A stretch of DNA of 64,000 nucleotides from Lichenostomus cassidix. Lineage: Eukaryota; Chordata; Aves; Passeriformes; Meliphagidae. Under the pieces are notes generated by a model, which was not told where the DNA came from, searched no databases, and saw only the letters and a program-made list of their open reading frames with translations. Below, one piece after another: positions 12,713 through 24,613 of this stretch. How positions within the stretch are numbered: position 1 is the first letter of the stretch; each line of letters opens with the position of its first letter. Where the stretch lies: contig CM039182.1 in the NCBI GenBank assembly GCA_008360975.2, forward strand, positions 101,401,443 through 101,465,442, in the 5' to 3' direction. The position numbers were made by a program, and so were the translations under genes.

Positions 12713-12767
12713 GAAGGGAGCAGAGTTTCAGTTTTCTAAGCCATTTGACCCTGAGGCTTACATTTGA
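12713..12767 (+). other. Candidate 3'-terminal coding exon, unassigned
   Basis: A strong acceptor-like signal (a run of ten T, then ccag) ends at 12712. In one frame, with codons starting at 12714, the following sequence is open and reads KGAEFQFSKPFDPEAYI before a TGA at 12765-12767. The peptide looks protein-like, but I do not recognise it. The frame beginning at 12713 stops sooner, at a TAA, and the third frame runs a few codons longer. No convincing polyadenylation signal was seen close downstream, and no partner exon was found. This is a low-confidence splice and reading-frame candidate. Confidence 0.15.
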
Positions 12768-14105
12768 AATTCCATGCTGATAGACACTACATTATTATTA
12801 TTTTAATTAGAAAAGCTGCAAAATATTCTACTGTGTCTCTTAATTCAAATGTTATAGCTGCCACAGAAGGCTTAGTCCTACAATGGTTTCAGCACAGACT
12901 TACACTGAGCACAGTTGGCTTTTTGCTCAGAACAAGATCAATATTTTGGCATGGCATCCTCACAATGCAGAATTCGGTACCTGAAAGGCTGTTTGAACCC
13001 AAGTCAACCACTCCACTGTTAAACACTGGAAATTTGACTTTTACATTCACGACTAAAAAAGCTTTTATTAATATTGTTAATGTGCACTGAGACCTAATTT
13101 TCTACTTCTTGCTTGGGCAAAACTCCTGCAGCTAAGGGAGGGTAGACTGAGTTCAGTGTAAGATGATCTCAGTGAGCTCAGTGTGAGGTGAGCTTCAGTC
13201 AGTCTTGTCCTCATTCTTGTTTGATCTTAGTCCCCTGTTAGGTTCTGCAATTGCAAAACTTATGCACAGAAATTCAGAGGGACCACACCCCCCAGTAACA
13301 AAGATTTTTAGAATCCCAGTACCTGTTTCCTATTTGTGAATCAGAAATAAACATTATTTCCCTACATCGCTTTTTGAAGAACTGAGAGAAATTTTTAAGG
13401 GCCAGAGAAGTACCAAAATAATATAGACTATTTGTTTCAAAGATAATGCAAAGCACTGAATAGGTCATTATGGAATAATTTAATTTGAAGAAACATTACC
13501 ACAGTGCAAAATGAATAGATTAATTTTGCTATTTGTTTTCTTTCTCTCTTTGCAAACATATAAAAGATACCATTTGTAGAATGATAACATTTTTTACACC
13601 ATCATCTCCCAGTGAAAATGTATCCATTTGCCTCATTTTATAAGCAGGTAAATTACTCTGACTCCCTATACACATCTGTGAAAAAAGACATATACCTTAA
13701 GATTTACGTGCCCTCTCTTCCATTCATCACTGAGGGTATGTTTGTGTTTAGCACAGGGATGCAGCAGGATGCCAGAGGTAGGTTTCGTCCCAGCTTGTAT
13801 GTCCACATATTTTTATACAGAGCCCTGCTGCTAACAAAAAGTGAAAGCAAAAAAATTCTAAACCACAGCACTGTACCTGCACCAGTAAATCTTCTCCTCT
13901 CATCAACTGTTCTGGGGCCCAGGCTGGCATGGTGCTGGGCAGCTTCCTGTTCTTCTTTTCCTTGCAAATCTACCCCAAGAATAGTCCCATCACTGTTTCC
14001 ATGTTCCTGCCACAGGTCTTTCAGCAAGGTGTGGAAGCTAAGATTATACAACAGGAAAAAAACCCAGAGCCTTAAAATTCCATAAAAAGCTGTGAAATAG
14101 GGAAA
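12768..14105. other. Unique noncoding stretch, no gene recognised
   Basis: A 157-codon open frame at 13612-14085 (plus) overlaps a 115-codon frame on the other strand (13704-14051). Neither shows a recognisable motif. No repeat family could be assigned. Confidence 0.5.
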
Positions 14106-14111
14106 TACATA

Positions 14112-14166
14112 TTAAAAAAAAAACAAACCAAAAAACAAAACCAAACAAATCCACAAAAAACCAAGC
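14112..14166. repeat. A-rich low-complexity tract
   Basis: A run of A interrupted by C (aaaaac, caaacc and similar), about 55 bp. It could be the decayed tail of a retroposed sequence, but nothing recognisable lies upstream. Confidence 0.8.
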
Positions 14167-15799
14167 AGGGAAATAAATCTAAAAATGCATTTCAGCTTAA
14201 TTACCTATTAATTTGAATATGAAACTTGGATTGTATCTTAGTTCTCTGCCATAGTTTTATCTCAGAAACAGCAACAAAATGACTTTTCTTTGTGGCTCTG
14301 TAAGTGCAGCTAGCTAAGAAAATTGTTCCCTGGGCTGTGTGTGCCCCTTTTGACACTGCCAAGGTTATTTGTGAATAAGAATCATGTTTGTTTCTGCTAC
14401 ATCAGAAAACAATTAATCTTCATTGTTTGCCAAACAGAAGTAATCAAAAGCAGTAGGGAAATTAACTGCATTTCCTGGTACATATGAAGATATACAGAAA
14501 CAAAAGCAAAAATGCAAACTAGAGCTGAGGAAAGCTCCTAGACTGCCTCTTACAGGAAAGTAAAGATCTAGCAATTTTACAAACAGATTTTTTTTCATCT
14601 TTTCAGTGAAGACATATTTGATGGGGTAAACTCCAGATGGATGGTAGGGTGATACAGCATACTTTGTCTGCTCTGGAAACAGTCAAGGTCAGAATGCATA
14701 TACAAGATCTGCCTTTTTTGCTTAGGTTTGATTTGAAAAGGTGATTTTAGCAATAGCAATGGGGAAATTTGACTTTTTTACTAGACTGGAGAAGAGTATG
14801 ATGATGAGTAACCAGGAATGCATATTTAAGGTACTGACAAACTGCTCACCACTGTAATTACAGAGATAGATAATTATCTAGGTTTGAACAGAGTGCGGAA
14901 ATTAAAAGAGTTGAACTGCTGACTCTATATTAAACTGAGATCTAGAAGCAGTAAAGGATTTATAAGTCCAAAAATTAGGCACAGCACTGCCCAAAAGAGA
15001 AAACACCCAATTTACTGAGCAGAATCTAAAATCCAGCTGTTCCAGAGAATCCTGAGCAGGTACCTGGTTTTCAGCTATTTAGCAAGAATGAATAAACTCC
15101 AGGCTGTGTGGCAAACCATCCATGGGAACAGAGGCCCCTCCATGTAGCTGAGACCCAGAGCCTGATAGCTCAGGTGAGGAACTGAGTTTTCTTCCTGAGA
15201 AGCCACAAGGAGATATTCCCACCATGCGCCTTTTCTGCAATAGCATCTGCTCAAGAACTGGGCTCAGAGGCCTGCCAAGCCTAGGGGAAGAGGAAGGGGA
15301 GAGCAGAGGGGGAGGAGAGAAGGTGGAGAGCAGCTTTTAAAAGAAAACAAGAACACTATGGATTTCTGTGTAGCACAGTCCAGTCCCAGATATGTACTCG
15401 TGTCTCAGAGGAATAAGACTCTCTTCTGATTAGCTTTTGGATCTCCATGGAAAATGAGTAAGAGCTGAGCCAAACTTCCTGGCCAAAAAAGCCCAGCAAA
15501 TTTAGATACTGATGGCTAGCTGCTGAACAGGTTTTAAAAAAATAAAAAGTCATAGTTCTAGATTTATTTACATAAGCAGTGCAAATGCAGTTCAGGCAAA
15601 ATTTGTTGGGTTCAGCAGCCAATGCTTTGCACTGTACTGCCAGATTACAAGGCCCTGCACTACAGCAGCCCATCCTGGTCTCCTGTGCTGCAACCCAGGT
15701 GAGGTTTCTTTTCCTGCATGTAGCATGTCTTTGCCTGTATCCCTTTAATTCTATCATAATTCCCTTTAACAGAGAACATTCAGCTACAGACTAGCTTTC
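14167..15799. other. Unique noncoding stretch with a purine-rich segment
   Basis: No gene recognised. Positions 15283-15330 are purine-rich with three runs of four or five G. A 133-codon minus-strand frame at 15356-15757 shows no family resemblance. Confidence 0.55.
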
Positions 15800-15849
15800 A
15801 AAAATAAAATAAAATGAAAATAAAATAAAATAAAATAAAATAAATAAAA
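15800..15849. repeat. (TAAAA)n microsatellite
   Basis: About ten TAAAA-type units with one G interruption near 15816 and a shortened last unit (taaa). Confidence 0.95.
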
Positions 15850-18833
15850 CCTCTTTTTAAAATCACAGACTTGGAAAGGTAAATCTATCAATTTTAAGAT
15901 GTAAACTCACCATAGCAGAATATAATTTGGAAGAAAACCCAAACATGCTGACAGTCAAATCAAAATAATTCAGTTTGTAGTAAACAGCAGCAGGACAACA
16001 GACTGCCTTTCTCAGACTCAAAATTCTAGGCTAGCATTATGCACATTGTTAAAACTTCTTTCTATGTGTAAGCTTTTCTACAGAATTTATCCTGGAGTAT
16101 CTAAACCTTGTGCAGCTGCTCTCTTGCTGCTCTATGATTATCTGAGAAGCCAGCTGAAAGCTCATTTTCAGGCTTTTCCTTTTTCATGGGGTATTGCTTT
16201 ACTGTAGTTATTTAACGAAATGCTGTGTGTGGCAAAAAGAGGTGTCTCAGAACATAAACAGAAATACTCTTGTAAAAGTATTTAAAGCCTCAGGCCTGTC
16301 ATTAAACTGGGGGTTGTGTTGCTCCCATGGTTGCCAGGGTGGTGCAGAGTTCCATGGGCGCAACGAGGGATTCCAAATGGGGGACAAAGGCATAGAATTA
16401 ATAAGAGAGAACACACTGGTGGTAAGAGTGGTTACTTCAGGTGAGTGTAGAGAGGGGCTGGGTGAAGAGAAGGGCAGCAGACAGCTGTGCAGCAGCAGCT
16501 CTTTGCAGAGGGGTAGGGATGCAGTGGCCCTCCAGAGGCACCTTGGGCTGTGACACAGTGACAGTGTGTTATCCTACACTGACAGATACCCAGCAAGCCA
16601 ACCAGAGCTCTGGTGGATCTGTCCAGCACACTCTGGCCGGAGCCAGTAGCTCCCTGCATCCAAGGGAGCTAGCACAGGGAAAAGCTAAGAAAAAGGGGGA
16701 AATACAAGAAGCTTTAGAAATAAGTATATCTGTAGATTAAACCAGTGCAAAGTCCTTGTTCTGCTGCCAAAGCACAGCTCTACCAGGAAGCCTTGTGCTG
16801 TTTACCTTACAGACTGCACGGCAAAATTTCCTCTAGGTGACCACTTAAGGAGGCGAAAAAAATATTTTTAAGGAAAAATTGTCTTCGAATAAAGCAAAGC
16901 ATAACTACTCAACAGGCTGGGAATGCTTAGGGACAGTCTGTTAGGACAGATGGCTGCTTAACAAGAATGGTCTCTTGACCAGGTTTCTCTGTCTGCATTC
17001 CAGGTGCCTGCAAGTAAGGAAGCAGATTACATGCACTGTTTCAAATGTGTATCGATTTGCCAATGGGGAGAGAGAAAACTCCATCTTTGATAAAGAATTT
17101 GATTTGATGATCATTTACAGACCACACCACATGAAGTCTTGACACTGTTTCTTCACCCTAATTACTTGGTGAGCCATCTGGTGCACCTGCTGTTGCAGTG
17201 AGGCAGGAATAACAGTTTTACACCCTCCCTCCCTTTTCTTTTCCTTTTTATCACACTGAGATAGATCTTTTAGGTGAACATCCACCTGACGTGGCCAGAC
17301 AGTGCAGATGTAGACGCAGGTGCAAACTCGGTCAACCATGCCTCCAGATGGCTCTTTCTTATTAAGGCAGCCAAAGTAATAACCACAGACAAAGAGTCTC
17401 CAAGAAAAAAAAACAAAAAAACAAGACCATCCTGCAGGAAAACACGAGGTTCAGAGATGGAGTTTGTAAGGATCCCAAAGATGTAATCAGCTTTGAATCT
17501 GTGGTGAAAACAGAACTGGTCAAGACCCCTTGAAATTTGGATGAAATGACAGACTGATAATTGAGCAATCGTGAAAATGGTTAAAATGCAATAGCCTCTC
17601 CTGAAGGCTGATAACATAAGCATAAGTGCCAGGAGCTAGATGCCAAGATAAAAGCCATGGCTTCCTTTCCTCCTGCTGAGTTATACACTCTGCAACCGAG
17701 AAAGCCAAGAGACAAAAGCAATAGGGTATTTTATAGTCTGATTTCTTTTAAGCGCCAGAGGTGTCACACTTCTAGTGGCTGAACTCCAAACAAACAAACA
17801 GGAGAACAAAATGAAGAAATTGTGCCCTCCCTCATCCTCTCCTTTAATATCTTTAATTGCTGGCCCACAAAGTGTGAAAGTTCAAAGGAATGAGTTTCAG
17901 CCTTGGGAAGCTGCCTCACTAAATAAGTTCATTTGGGCAGAATAAGCTCACAGGAGTCGAGAGGCCACCTCTGCTCAATTGAATGAGCTCCCACTTGTTA
18001 ACCTGACTGCTCAGTAGGGAAAAGGTATAAGAAAAAAAAAAAATTCAAGCAGCTATTCAAACATACCTCCTCTAGAACTATCACATATGAGTTGAGGCTT
18101 TTCCTGCCTTGAGGGACAGCATAAAAAAGTCCCCTCCTCTTCAGTGATCATTCCAATAGCAATGCTGCCTAAATGAGTGTTCCACCGAGCAGAATTAATT
18201 GTTGCTTTCCACCTGTCTTTTCTTGAGAGAGGATTTGTGGCAGAGTGCCTGGCAGACACTGTGCTTCTGAGGGCACTGGGGCCAAAAAGCAGCATGCAAA
18301 AGTGATGGGAGGTGCGAATCCACAGGCAACACTCCCTTGGCCCTGCCATGCTGCTAGCAACACACAAAAACCTTCAGGCTTGGCTGAGGAGCAGACTCAA
18401 CCTTTCTCCAGCCCCTCTGCAAAGTGAGAAGGAAATCTGGGGGGTGGGGAACTTCACAGTAGTAAATCTTACTGAGAGGTAGGATTGCAGTGCAAACAAG
18501 TCATGCTAAGCTCCCCAATTTCTCTTCACAATAGCTATGAAAATGGCCTAGCTGTGTGTCTCCTCTGACAGGTGTTCTCACTGAAATCTCCTGCCTGGAG
18601 AGTCTTTAAAGCCTGAGGCCTCAGTGCCATCAGCCCAAAACTTTCATCACCATGGAGGTGATGAGATCCCAAACCTGTCTTATAATTCCTGACAGACCCT
18701 GGAGAATCAAAAAAGTTGCATATCTCTCGTGTGCCTGACCAACATCCTTGGTCCAGTTTGCTTTCTTTCTCAGTGGCTTACTCACATGCTTCTGAGGCAG
18801 ATAAAGGTATAGTTTTGACTTTCTGAAGGCTAT
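15850..18833. other. Unique noncoding stretch, no gene recognised
   Basis: Short A-rich tracts occur at about 17402-17425 and 18031-18043. The segment 16320-16740 is richer in GC than its surroundings, with overlapping open frames on both strands of 75-119 codons, none recognisable. No repeat family was identified. Confidence 0.55.
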
Positions 18834-19028
18834 TCTCTCCTCTCCTCTCCTCTCCTCTCCTCTCCTCTCCTCTCCTCTCCTCTCCTCTCCTCTCCTCTCC
18901 TCTCCTCTCCTCTCCTCTCCTCTCCTCTCCCTCTCCTCTCCTCTCCTCTCCTCTCCTCTCCTCTCCTCTCCTCTCCTCTCCTCTCCTCTCCTCTCCTCTC
19001 CTCTCCTCTCCTCTCCTCTCCTCTCCTC
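18834..19028. repeat. (TCTCC)n / (GGAGA)n pentanucleotide array, about 195 bp
   Basis: Roughly 39 nearly perfect TCTCC units on the plus strand, with one extra C that shifts the phase at 18931. It is a pure homopyrimidine/homopurine tract, so it can in principle form triplex (H-DNA), and the G-rich strand has a GG run every five bases. Any long frame across it (Arg-Gly-Glu-Glu-Arg repeats on the minus strand) is an artefact of the repeat. The near-perfect purity suggests a young array that is probably variable in length. Confidence 0.98.
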
Positions 19029-20229
19029 AGGGTCAGGCCCATGCACAAAACAATCACAGGCAAAGAGAAAGGCAAGGGTGGATTGGGGAAGTTGTACCTT
19101 GACCCTTTTTATGAAGGTGTCTGTCACTGCCATAAATACCCCTTTTCCAACACAGCTGAGAAACTTGGGAATTATTACTATTTCTAGAACTTAGAACTAA
19201 GAGTTCTGTCCTTGGACAAGTACCTCCTTCACAAGCCTACAACTGCGAGACAGCTCCCTACCACAGGAGCTATAAATGCTGCATATTAGGCAGCAGATGG
19301 AGAAGGGGAGTGTAAGGAAGCAGTAGGAACTTCCCCAGCAGCCTGATAGACGCTGTTCTTAGCAGAGCAGAACCTGTCGGTTGCCAAGTTTTTTCCAAGG
19401 TATGTTGAAAAGGGAGAGTTTTACTGAGATTTTGAAAGAGGATAATACAAATAAGAGAAGAACTATATTCTGGATGATCATGTTTTTTCAGAAATTCTTT
19501 TCAAAACAAAACACAGGGACAGCAAAGCTACTTCTTAAGTCCTATACTCTGTGTTGCATCATGAGAGCAAACCTTTCCCTAAATCCTCTGTCTTATTTAT
19601 TGCTCATTCATTTTGATAGCCTCATAGAAAGCTAAACCTCTGCCAGTCTTCCTGGAAACTAAGCCAGTTAAACCACTGAAGAGATATATTTAGAACAGAG
19701 GAGTTGTAGGGGACAGCTGGAGCATATCTTACACTCCTTTACTGTGGCACTGTTTAGGCTTGTCACTGGACCCAGAGTGAAATAGCTGGTACTCATATTT
19801 TAATGAATGACAGACAAGCAAATTCAAGTCATGAAGTTGTGATCAGGTCTTCCTTAGAAAATGAGAATTTGGCTAAACCTGTATCTGGTTTGGTCTACAG
19901 AACAAAGTTGTTCTGTTAACAACTTCACCAAAGGCAGACACAAAATTGGAGCAATTTGTTTTTCTGAAATCAGGGCTTTCAGGGAGTGCTGGGATTTGGA
20001 TGTAAAATCCAAGGACAATGTCTATGTATTTTTGATGCTAGAGATTCACTGGGCAATTTATGAATTCACTGAGGGGTAGTTATCACTAATGCTAGGATTT
20101 GCATGGTAAGACTGCTATGTAGGATGTTTTACAATGTTGTCTCTTTTCTGGGCTCACTGTGATCTACAGTACATGTTTATCAGTTCACATCCTGCATTCT
20201 GAACAGCCTGCTTTGGCAGCAAAACAAAT
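19029..20229. other. Unique noncoding stretch
   Basis: No gene recognised. A TATAAA sits at 19271-19276 in a slightly GC-richer context, but there is no recognisable transcript or CpG island to go with it. Confidence 0.55.
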
Positions 20230-20255
20230 TTTATATCACTTATTAGTGATATAAA
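20230..20255. repeat. 11-bp perfect inverted repeat with 4-nt loop
   Basis: tttatatcact (20230-20240) pairs exactly with agtgatataaa (20245-20255) around the loop tatt. It overlaps the stop-codon end of the long minus-strand open frame. It is AT-rich, so this may be coincidence. Confidence 0.85.
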
Positions 20256-20820
20256 TCAAGCATTCCAGCATTTCATTAATGGCAAATCTGAGGCTCATAA
20301 CCAGAAAATGGAACATCAGGATCCCTGTTTCAGGACAAGAAGATGATTCTGGCAGCATCTTGTCCCCAACTCCAAATTTTTCCCTCTCTGTTTTGAAGCT
20401 GAATGTCAGTTTGGAAATGCAGTATGACAGGGCTAAGTGAAAGCCTTTGCAATACACTGCCTTATGCAAGAAGCAGAAGGAAGACCTCATAGCCTGGCTA
20501 AAGCAACAGAGGGCAGTGTAAGAAATGAGCATTAAAAATGACTCAGAAATTGTTCTCAGTAGCATTGAAGTAAAACTTTGTACAGAGGCAAGGTTCCCAG
20601 TGGTTTCAGGGAGCTGGGGGACCAAGCTCTTCATGGAGCAAGGTTTCAGGGATTGCACTGAAGACTGAAGGATTACTGTATGCAGGAATTCACCCTTTGA
20701 CACTCCACTCACACTGGATGTTCTGTCTAAACCCATGATTTCATTTGAGTGGATCCTGATGGATACTTCTATGAATAAAAAGGAGCTGATGCCATCAGTG
20801 GAATGAAGGAAGTCTTCCAT
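20236..20820 (-). other. Unassigned long open frame (194 codons from first ATG)
   Basis: The first ATG on the minus strand is at 20820 and the stop is at 20236-20238; the frame stays open further upstream to 20898. It is the longest non-repetitive open frame in the window. The translation is rich in Ser, Leu, Phe and Cys, with a mildly hydrophobic middle, but shows no domain, signal peptide or repeat I can name. There is no clear splice acceptor, promoter or polyadenylation signal tied to it. With a stop expected every 20 or so codons in such DNA, a frame this long is uncommon but not impossible in 64 kb. It could be chance, a decayed transposon piece or part of a noncoding transcript. I do not claim that it is a gene. 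Confidence 0.2.
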
Positions 20821-22686
20821 CAGTGGCAGTCCTGCCTGTATGAGAACTGCAGGATCAGCCTGTATAGCACTGAGCAGTCTTTGGCATTTGATGAGCAAGT
20901 TACCTTTATTTATAACATGGTACAGCAGGACGTGTTGCTGTGACTGACTTACAACAGCTGCAAGGTCAGAAGTCTGAAACGCTGAGGGAAAAGTGTCCTG
21001 GCAATGTATATGTGAAGATTGTGTTGAATCAGGGGTATGTAAAAGGTTAAATGGGGTAAGTCTAGAAGCTTTGGGCTTTTTTATATCTTAGACTAGCTTT
21101 TTAGAAACATCCTTGGAGGATCCTAAAGAGCACTTTCTACAGCAGAATGCTGAATTCATCCTTTTTGCCACCTTCTGTGACCTTTTTACCATCTCCTTAC
21201 TTCTGCTTTGTAAAACAAGAACCACTAAAACAACCCTATCATTAAATCCACGGCATCTATTCCTTCATTGATTCTTGAGAGGTGATAACAAGCTCAGCTA
21301 GGAACACATTTTAATAATTATACAGCTATAATTATCGTTTTGGCTTTGCTAGGATTTTTGAAAGATAAATTGTGAAATCTATTTATAAGCTTGATAAGCA
21401 AGAGGACCTAGTGTCCTTTCCCTTTAGTGAATCCATGGGAATCATATGCAGAGTGAAATCAACTAAAAGAGCATCAAACAAAACAATGAGGCTTCTAATT
21501 AAGCATAATCTTGCAGTAGGTGGGTGCAATAAATACCTCAGCAGTGAAGAGAAAGAAATCTTTGTGGTTTACACATAAATACAGATGTTTCAGTAAATAC
21601 TTGGACAGTGATGACCTTTTATGAGTGGTCCCATCCACACTAAAACTTATTCCAGGACAAATGATGAGGGCAAAAAGCTACTCCAGGAATACTTTTGGAG
21701 GATACAGTTTGAAGGAGATTGCTGTTTTACACAGTTGGTTAGTTACATGATATTTATCTGCTCATTTGCAAAACTGGATTTTGTAAGCAAAAAACAATGG
21801 CGAAAAGTAGCAGGAAAGAAAATGAAAAATGAAAACACAATTTCAAGGATGTCAGAGCTAGGGCTTTGAGTAAAGTATGAAAGCAGTCCCAAAGACAAGG
21901 CTTATGGATGGGGTCCTGATAACCGTTTCCTAGCAACAGGAATGCTATTAAGGGGGATGCTGAGGTCCAGTTTAATACATTTATCCAGTGTTCTGAAGGA
22001 CAAGTAAGTAACATCAAATTCCTCATTATATACAGGGCTACTTGGTCAGGTTCTGTAACTGTCTTTACAAGAAGAGTTTCTACAGATATCAGTCTTGCAC
22101 ATGTACCTCTACATATTTGTATACATATATTAGTACTTTCCCAGCAGAACATGGAAATAATCTTATTTATTGGGATACCTGGTTTGTGCTATTAAATTAG
22201 ACTGTACATTAGTTAAACACAATTATGTGAAAATAAACTATGATACCTTCTGGTTTTATTTCTGGGATATTTAGACAGGCTCACAAAAAAAAAATTCTGT
22301 CACGGTATTTACAACTGTCTATCATAAAAGTTACTTTATGGCACAGCTTTAATACAGAATAACAACCAAAAGGAGAGGTTAACACTATGCAAACTTTTAA
22401 AAAAAATTTTGATAACTTAGTTAAAAACATTGCATAATTCAGTACAATTCTTTGGAGTCATTGCTCAACAGCAGTATTTATGTATACATTGAAGTGCCTA
22501 ACACCAAAGCGAGAACTGAATCAAAATGTTGAAAATCATGGAGAAAATTATATATTCAAGAGCCAAACACTGAAAAAGGTTAGTTACTGCATGTCATTTG
22601 ACTTATGTCAGTGCAGTCTTTCTCTAGTAAACTTCAAATACAGAAAATCAATTACTACCATATCCCAGGAAGCCTCCCAAGCCAGC
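20821..22686. other. Unique noncoding stretch with a small AT palindrome
   Basis: No gene recognised. An inverted repeat lies at 21314-21335, where ataattata pairs with tataattat around cagc. No repeat family was identified up to the LTR boundary. Confidence 0.55.
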
Positions 22687-23713
22687 TGTACTGGGTTTGC
22701 ATGGCTGAGCTTTGGTAGTGGGGGGATACAGGGGTGACTTCTGTGAGGAGCTGCTAGAAGCTTCCTCCATGTCTGGCAGAGTCAATCCTTAGCAGCTGCA
22801 AAGTTGGGTGTGCCGCTGATCAAGGCTGGGACAATTAGAAATGGGGGCAATGCCTCTGTGATAACAGATTTAAGAAGAAAAAAAAAAGTTATTGCGCAGT
22901 TTTCATTGCAGCCAGAGAAGAGTAGAGTGAGAATCTGTGAGAGGAACAACTCTGCAGACACCAAGGTCAGTGGAGATGGAGGGGGAAGAGGTGCTCCAGG
23001 TGTTGGAACTCAGATTCCACTGGCGTTCAGATTCCCCTGCAGCCCATGGTGAGGCAGCTGTGCCCCTGCAGCCCATGGAGATCCACAGGGATTCAGAGAT
23101 CCACCCATAGCCCATCGAGGAGCCCCATGCTGTAGCTGGTGGATGCCTGGGGGGGAGGCTGTGACCCCACAGGAGGCCCATGGAGAGAAGAACCAATGCT
23201 GGAGCAGCCCCTCCTTGAAGGACTGCACTCTGTGGAAGAGTGAGCCAGGCTGCAGCAGTTTTGGGAGGACTGTTGCCTGTGGGATGGATTCAGGCTGGAG
23301 ACATTCATGAAAAACTGTCTCCTGTGGGAGGGATCCCGGGGTGGAGCAGGGGAAGGACTCCTCTTCCTGAGAAATGGGATAAACAACAGGTGATGAACTG
23401 ACCATAATCCAGATTCCCTGTCTCCCTGCACCTCGGGTGGAGGATGTACTATTGGGAAGGAGGGAGGGATGTTTTTAAGGTTTTATTTTACTTCTCATTA
23501 TCCTGCTCTAATTTTGTTAGCAATAAATTCAATTAGTATCTCTAATTCAAGCCTGGTTTGCCTGTGATGGTATTTAGTGAGTGATCTCTTCCACAAGTTA
23601 TCTCAGCTCATGAACCCTTCATTACATTTTCTCTCTCCTGTCCAGCTGCAGAAGAAAAGTGAATGAGCAGCTTGGGTGGGTGCCCAGTATCCAGCCAGCA
23701 TCAGCCCACTGCA
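22687..23713 (+). mobile_element. Solo LTR of an avian ERVL-type endogenous retrovirus, about 1.03 kb
   Basis: The start 'tgtactgggtttgcatggc', the internal 'gaggagctgctagaagcttc', 'gtgagaggaacaactctgca' and 'gacaccaaggtcagtg' blocks, and the end 'ccagccagcatcagcccact' follow the order of a widespread avian ERVL-type LTR that I know from memory. It reads TG to CA. A polyadenylation signal AATAAA lies at 23522-23527 and a TATA-like 'gatttaagaag' near 22866. From about 23199 to 23345 there are imperfect units of 45-51 bp, each containing a gaggactg/tgtggga-type core, an internal minisatellite typical of these LTRs. There is no retroviral internal sequence or second LTR on either side, so it is a solo LTR left by recombination. 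A clear 5-bp target duplication was not found, so the ends are approximate by a few bases. Confidence 0.85.
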
Positions 23714-24613
23714 TCAACCCTCAGAGGACAGCCTGCTGATTTCCATGGCATATGACCTTTGAAAGTTATTCTTCACATTTTTTGAGGAAAGAAGACAAAA
23801 CATAATAGGATTTGGTAACTTTTATTACTCTATTCTTTTGCCACTCAGGTTCTAGTTAGTGCCTGATGTTTTTGTGTTTTGCAGCACTGTCAGAAGTCTG
23901 ATTCTCCTTTTTGAGCATTTGGCAGATCCCTAGATCCAAACAACAAATTCTAAGTGCATTCCTTTCCACATCCCAAAATAAACATGATGCAATTCTCTAA
24001 GATGATAACATGACGTAATATGCTCCAAGACCCACAGCCATCCTCTGGGAAATTTTGAAAGTAACCCTTGGTAGAAAACTGGTTTGGCATATCTTGTTTT
24101 CCATTTGGAGCATCATATTTTATTAGCCAACAGATGCAGTAGTCTCGACAGCAGCACTGTTAGGCTAGAACTAGCAAAATTTCAGGGTTCTCATAGCGAG
24201 ACAAGAAGTATTTTTTTGCTTTCCTTCCATTTCCCTCAACATGAATTGTCATTCAAGTTCACCCCCTGCCCCCCACACTTTTAAGGCAGCATTCTCCACA
24301 GGGGCTGGAAGACTGATGCATCAGCATCCCATCCCATTTGACAGGAGACCTCCGGAGCAGCCTGAAGAAATGCCTGTGGGCTCTCCAGGTGAGCCTGCTG
24401 GGGTAATAAGCTGCCTAATGGCATACAAAGTAGCTGAGCAGCTGGGAGTGCTTGAGCCATCGATTCAGGTGACTCTCATTGAAAGTCCCTGCATTTTTGC
24501 AAGCTGTGGGGATCGGTCATGTCACTTTCTGGGTTTTCTGTCAGGAATGGAATGAGACAAAGCTGGCAGCCATAGTGGAAATATAATTTCCCACCTAATT
24601 TGGCAGGCTTGAA
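23714..24613. other. Unique noncoding spacer between LTR and CR1
   Basis: No gene or repeat recognised. A C-rich stretch occurs near 24260-24280. Confidence 0.55.

Noticed and set aside
13612..14085. A 157-codon plus-strand frame overlapping a 115-codon minus-strand frame
   Set aside because: Neither strand shows family motifs; open frames on both strands at once suggest local composition rather than coding.
18630..19133. A 167-codon minus-strand open frame with Arg-Gly-Glu-Glu-Arg repeats
   Set aside because: It is produced by the stop-free (GGAGA)n array and has no protein-like sequence outside it.
19271..19276. TATAAA as a possible promoter
   Set aside because: There is no CpG island, no recognisable downstream gene and no supporting elements; TATAAA is frequent in AT-rich DNA.
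22903..23431. Overlapping minus-strand open frames of about 100-130 codons
   Set aside because: They lie antisense inside the ERVL-type LTR, where GC-rich minisatellite units keep frames open; LTRs of this kind do not encode them.
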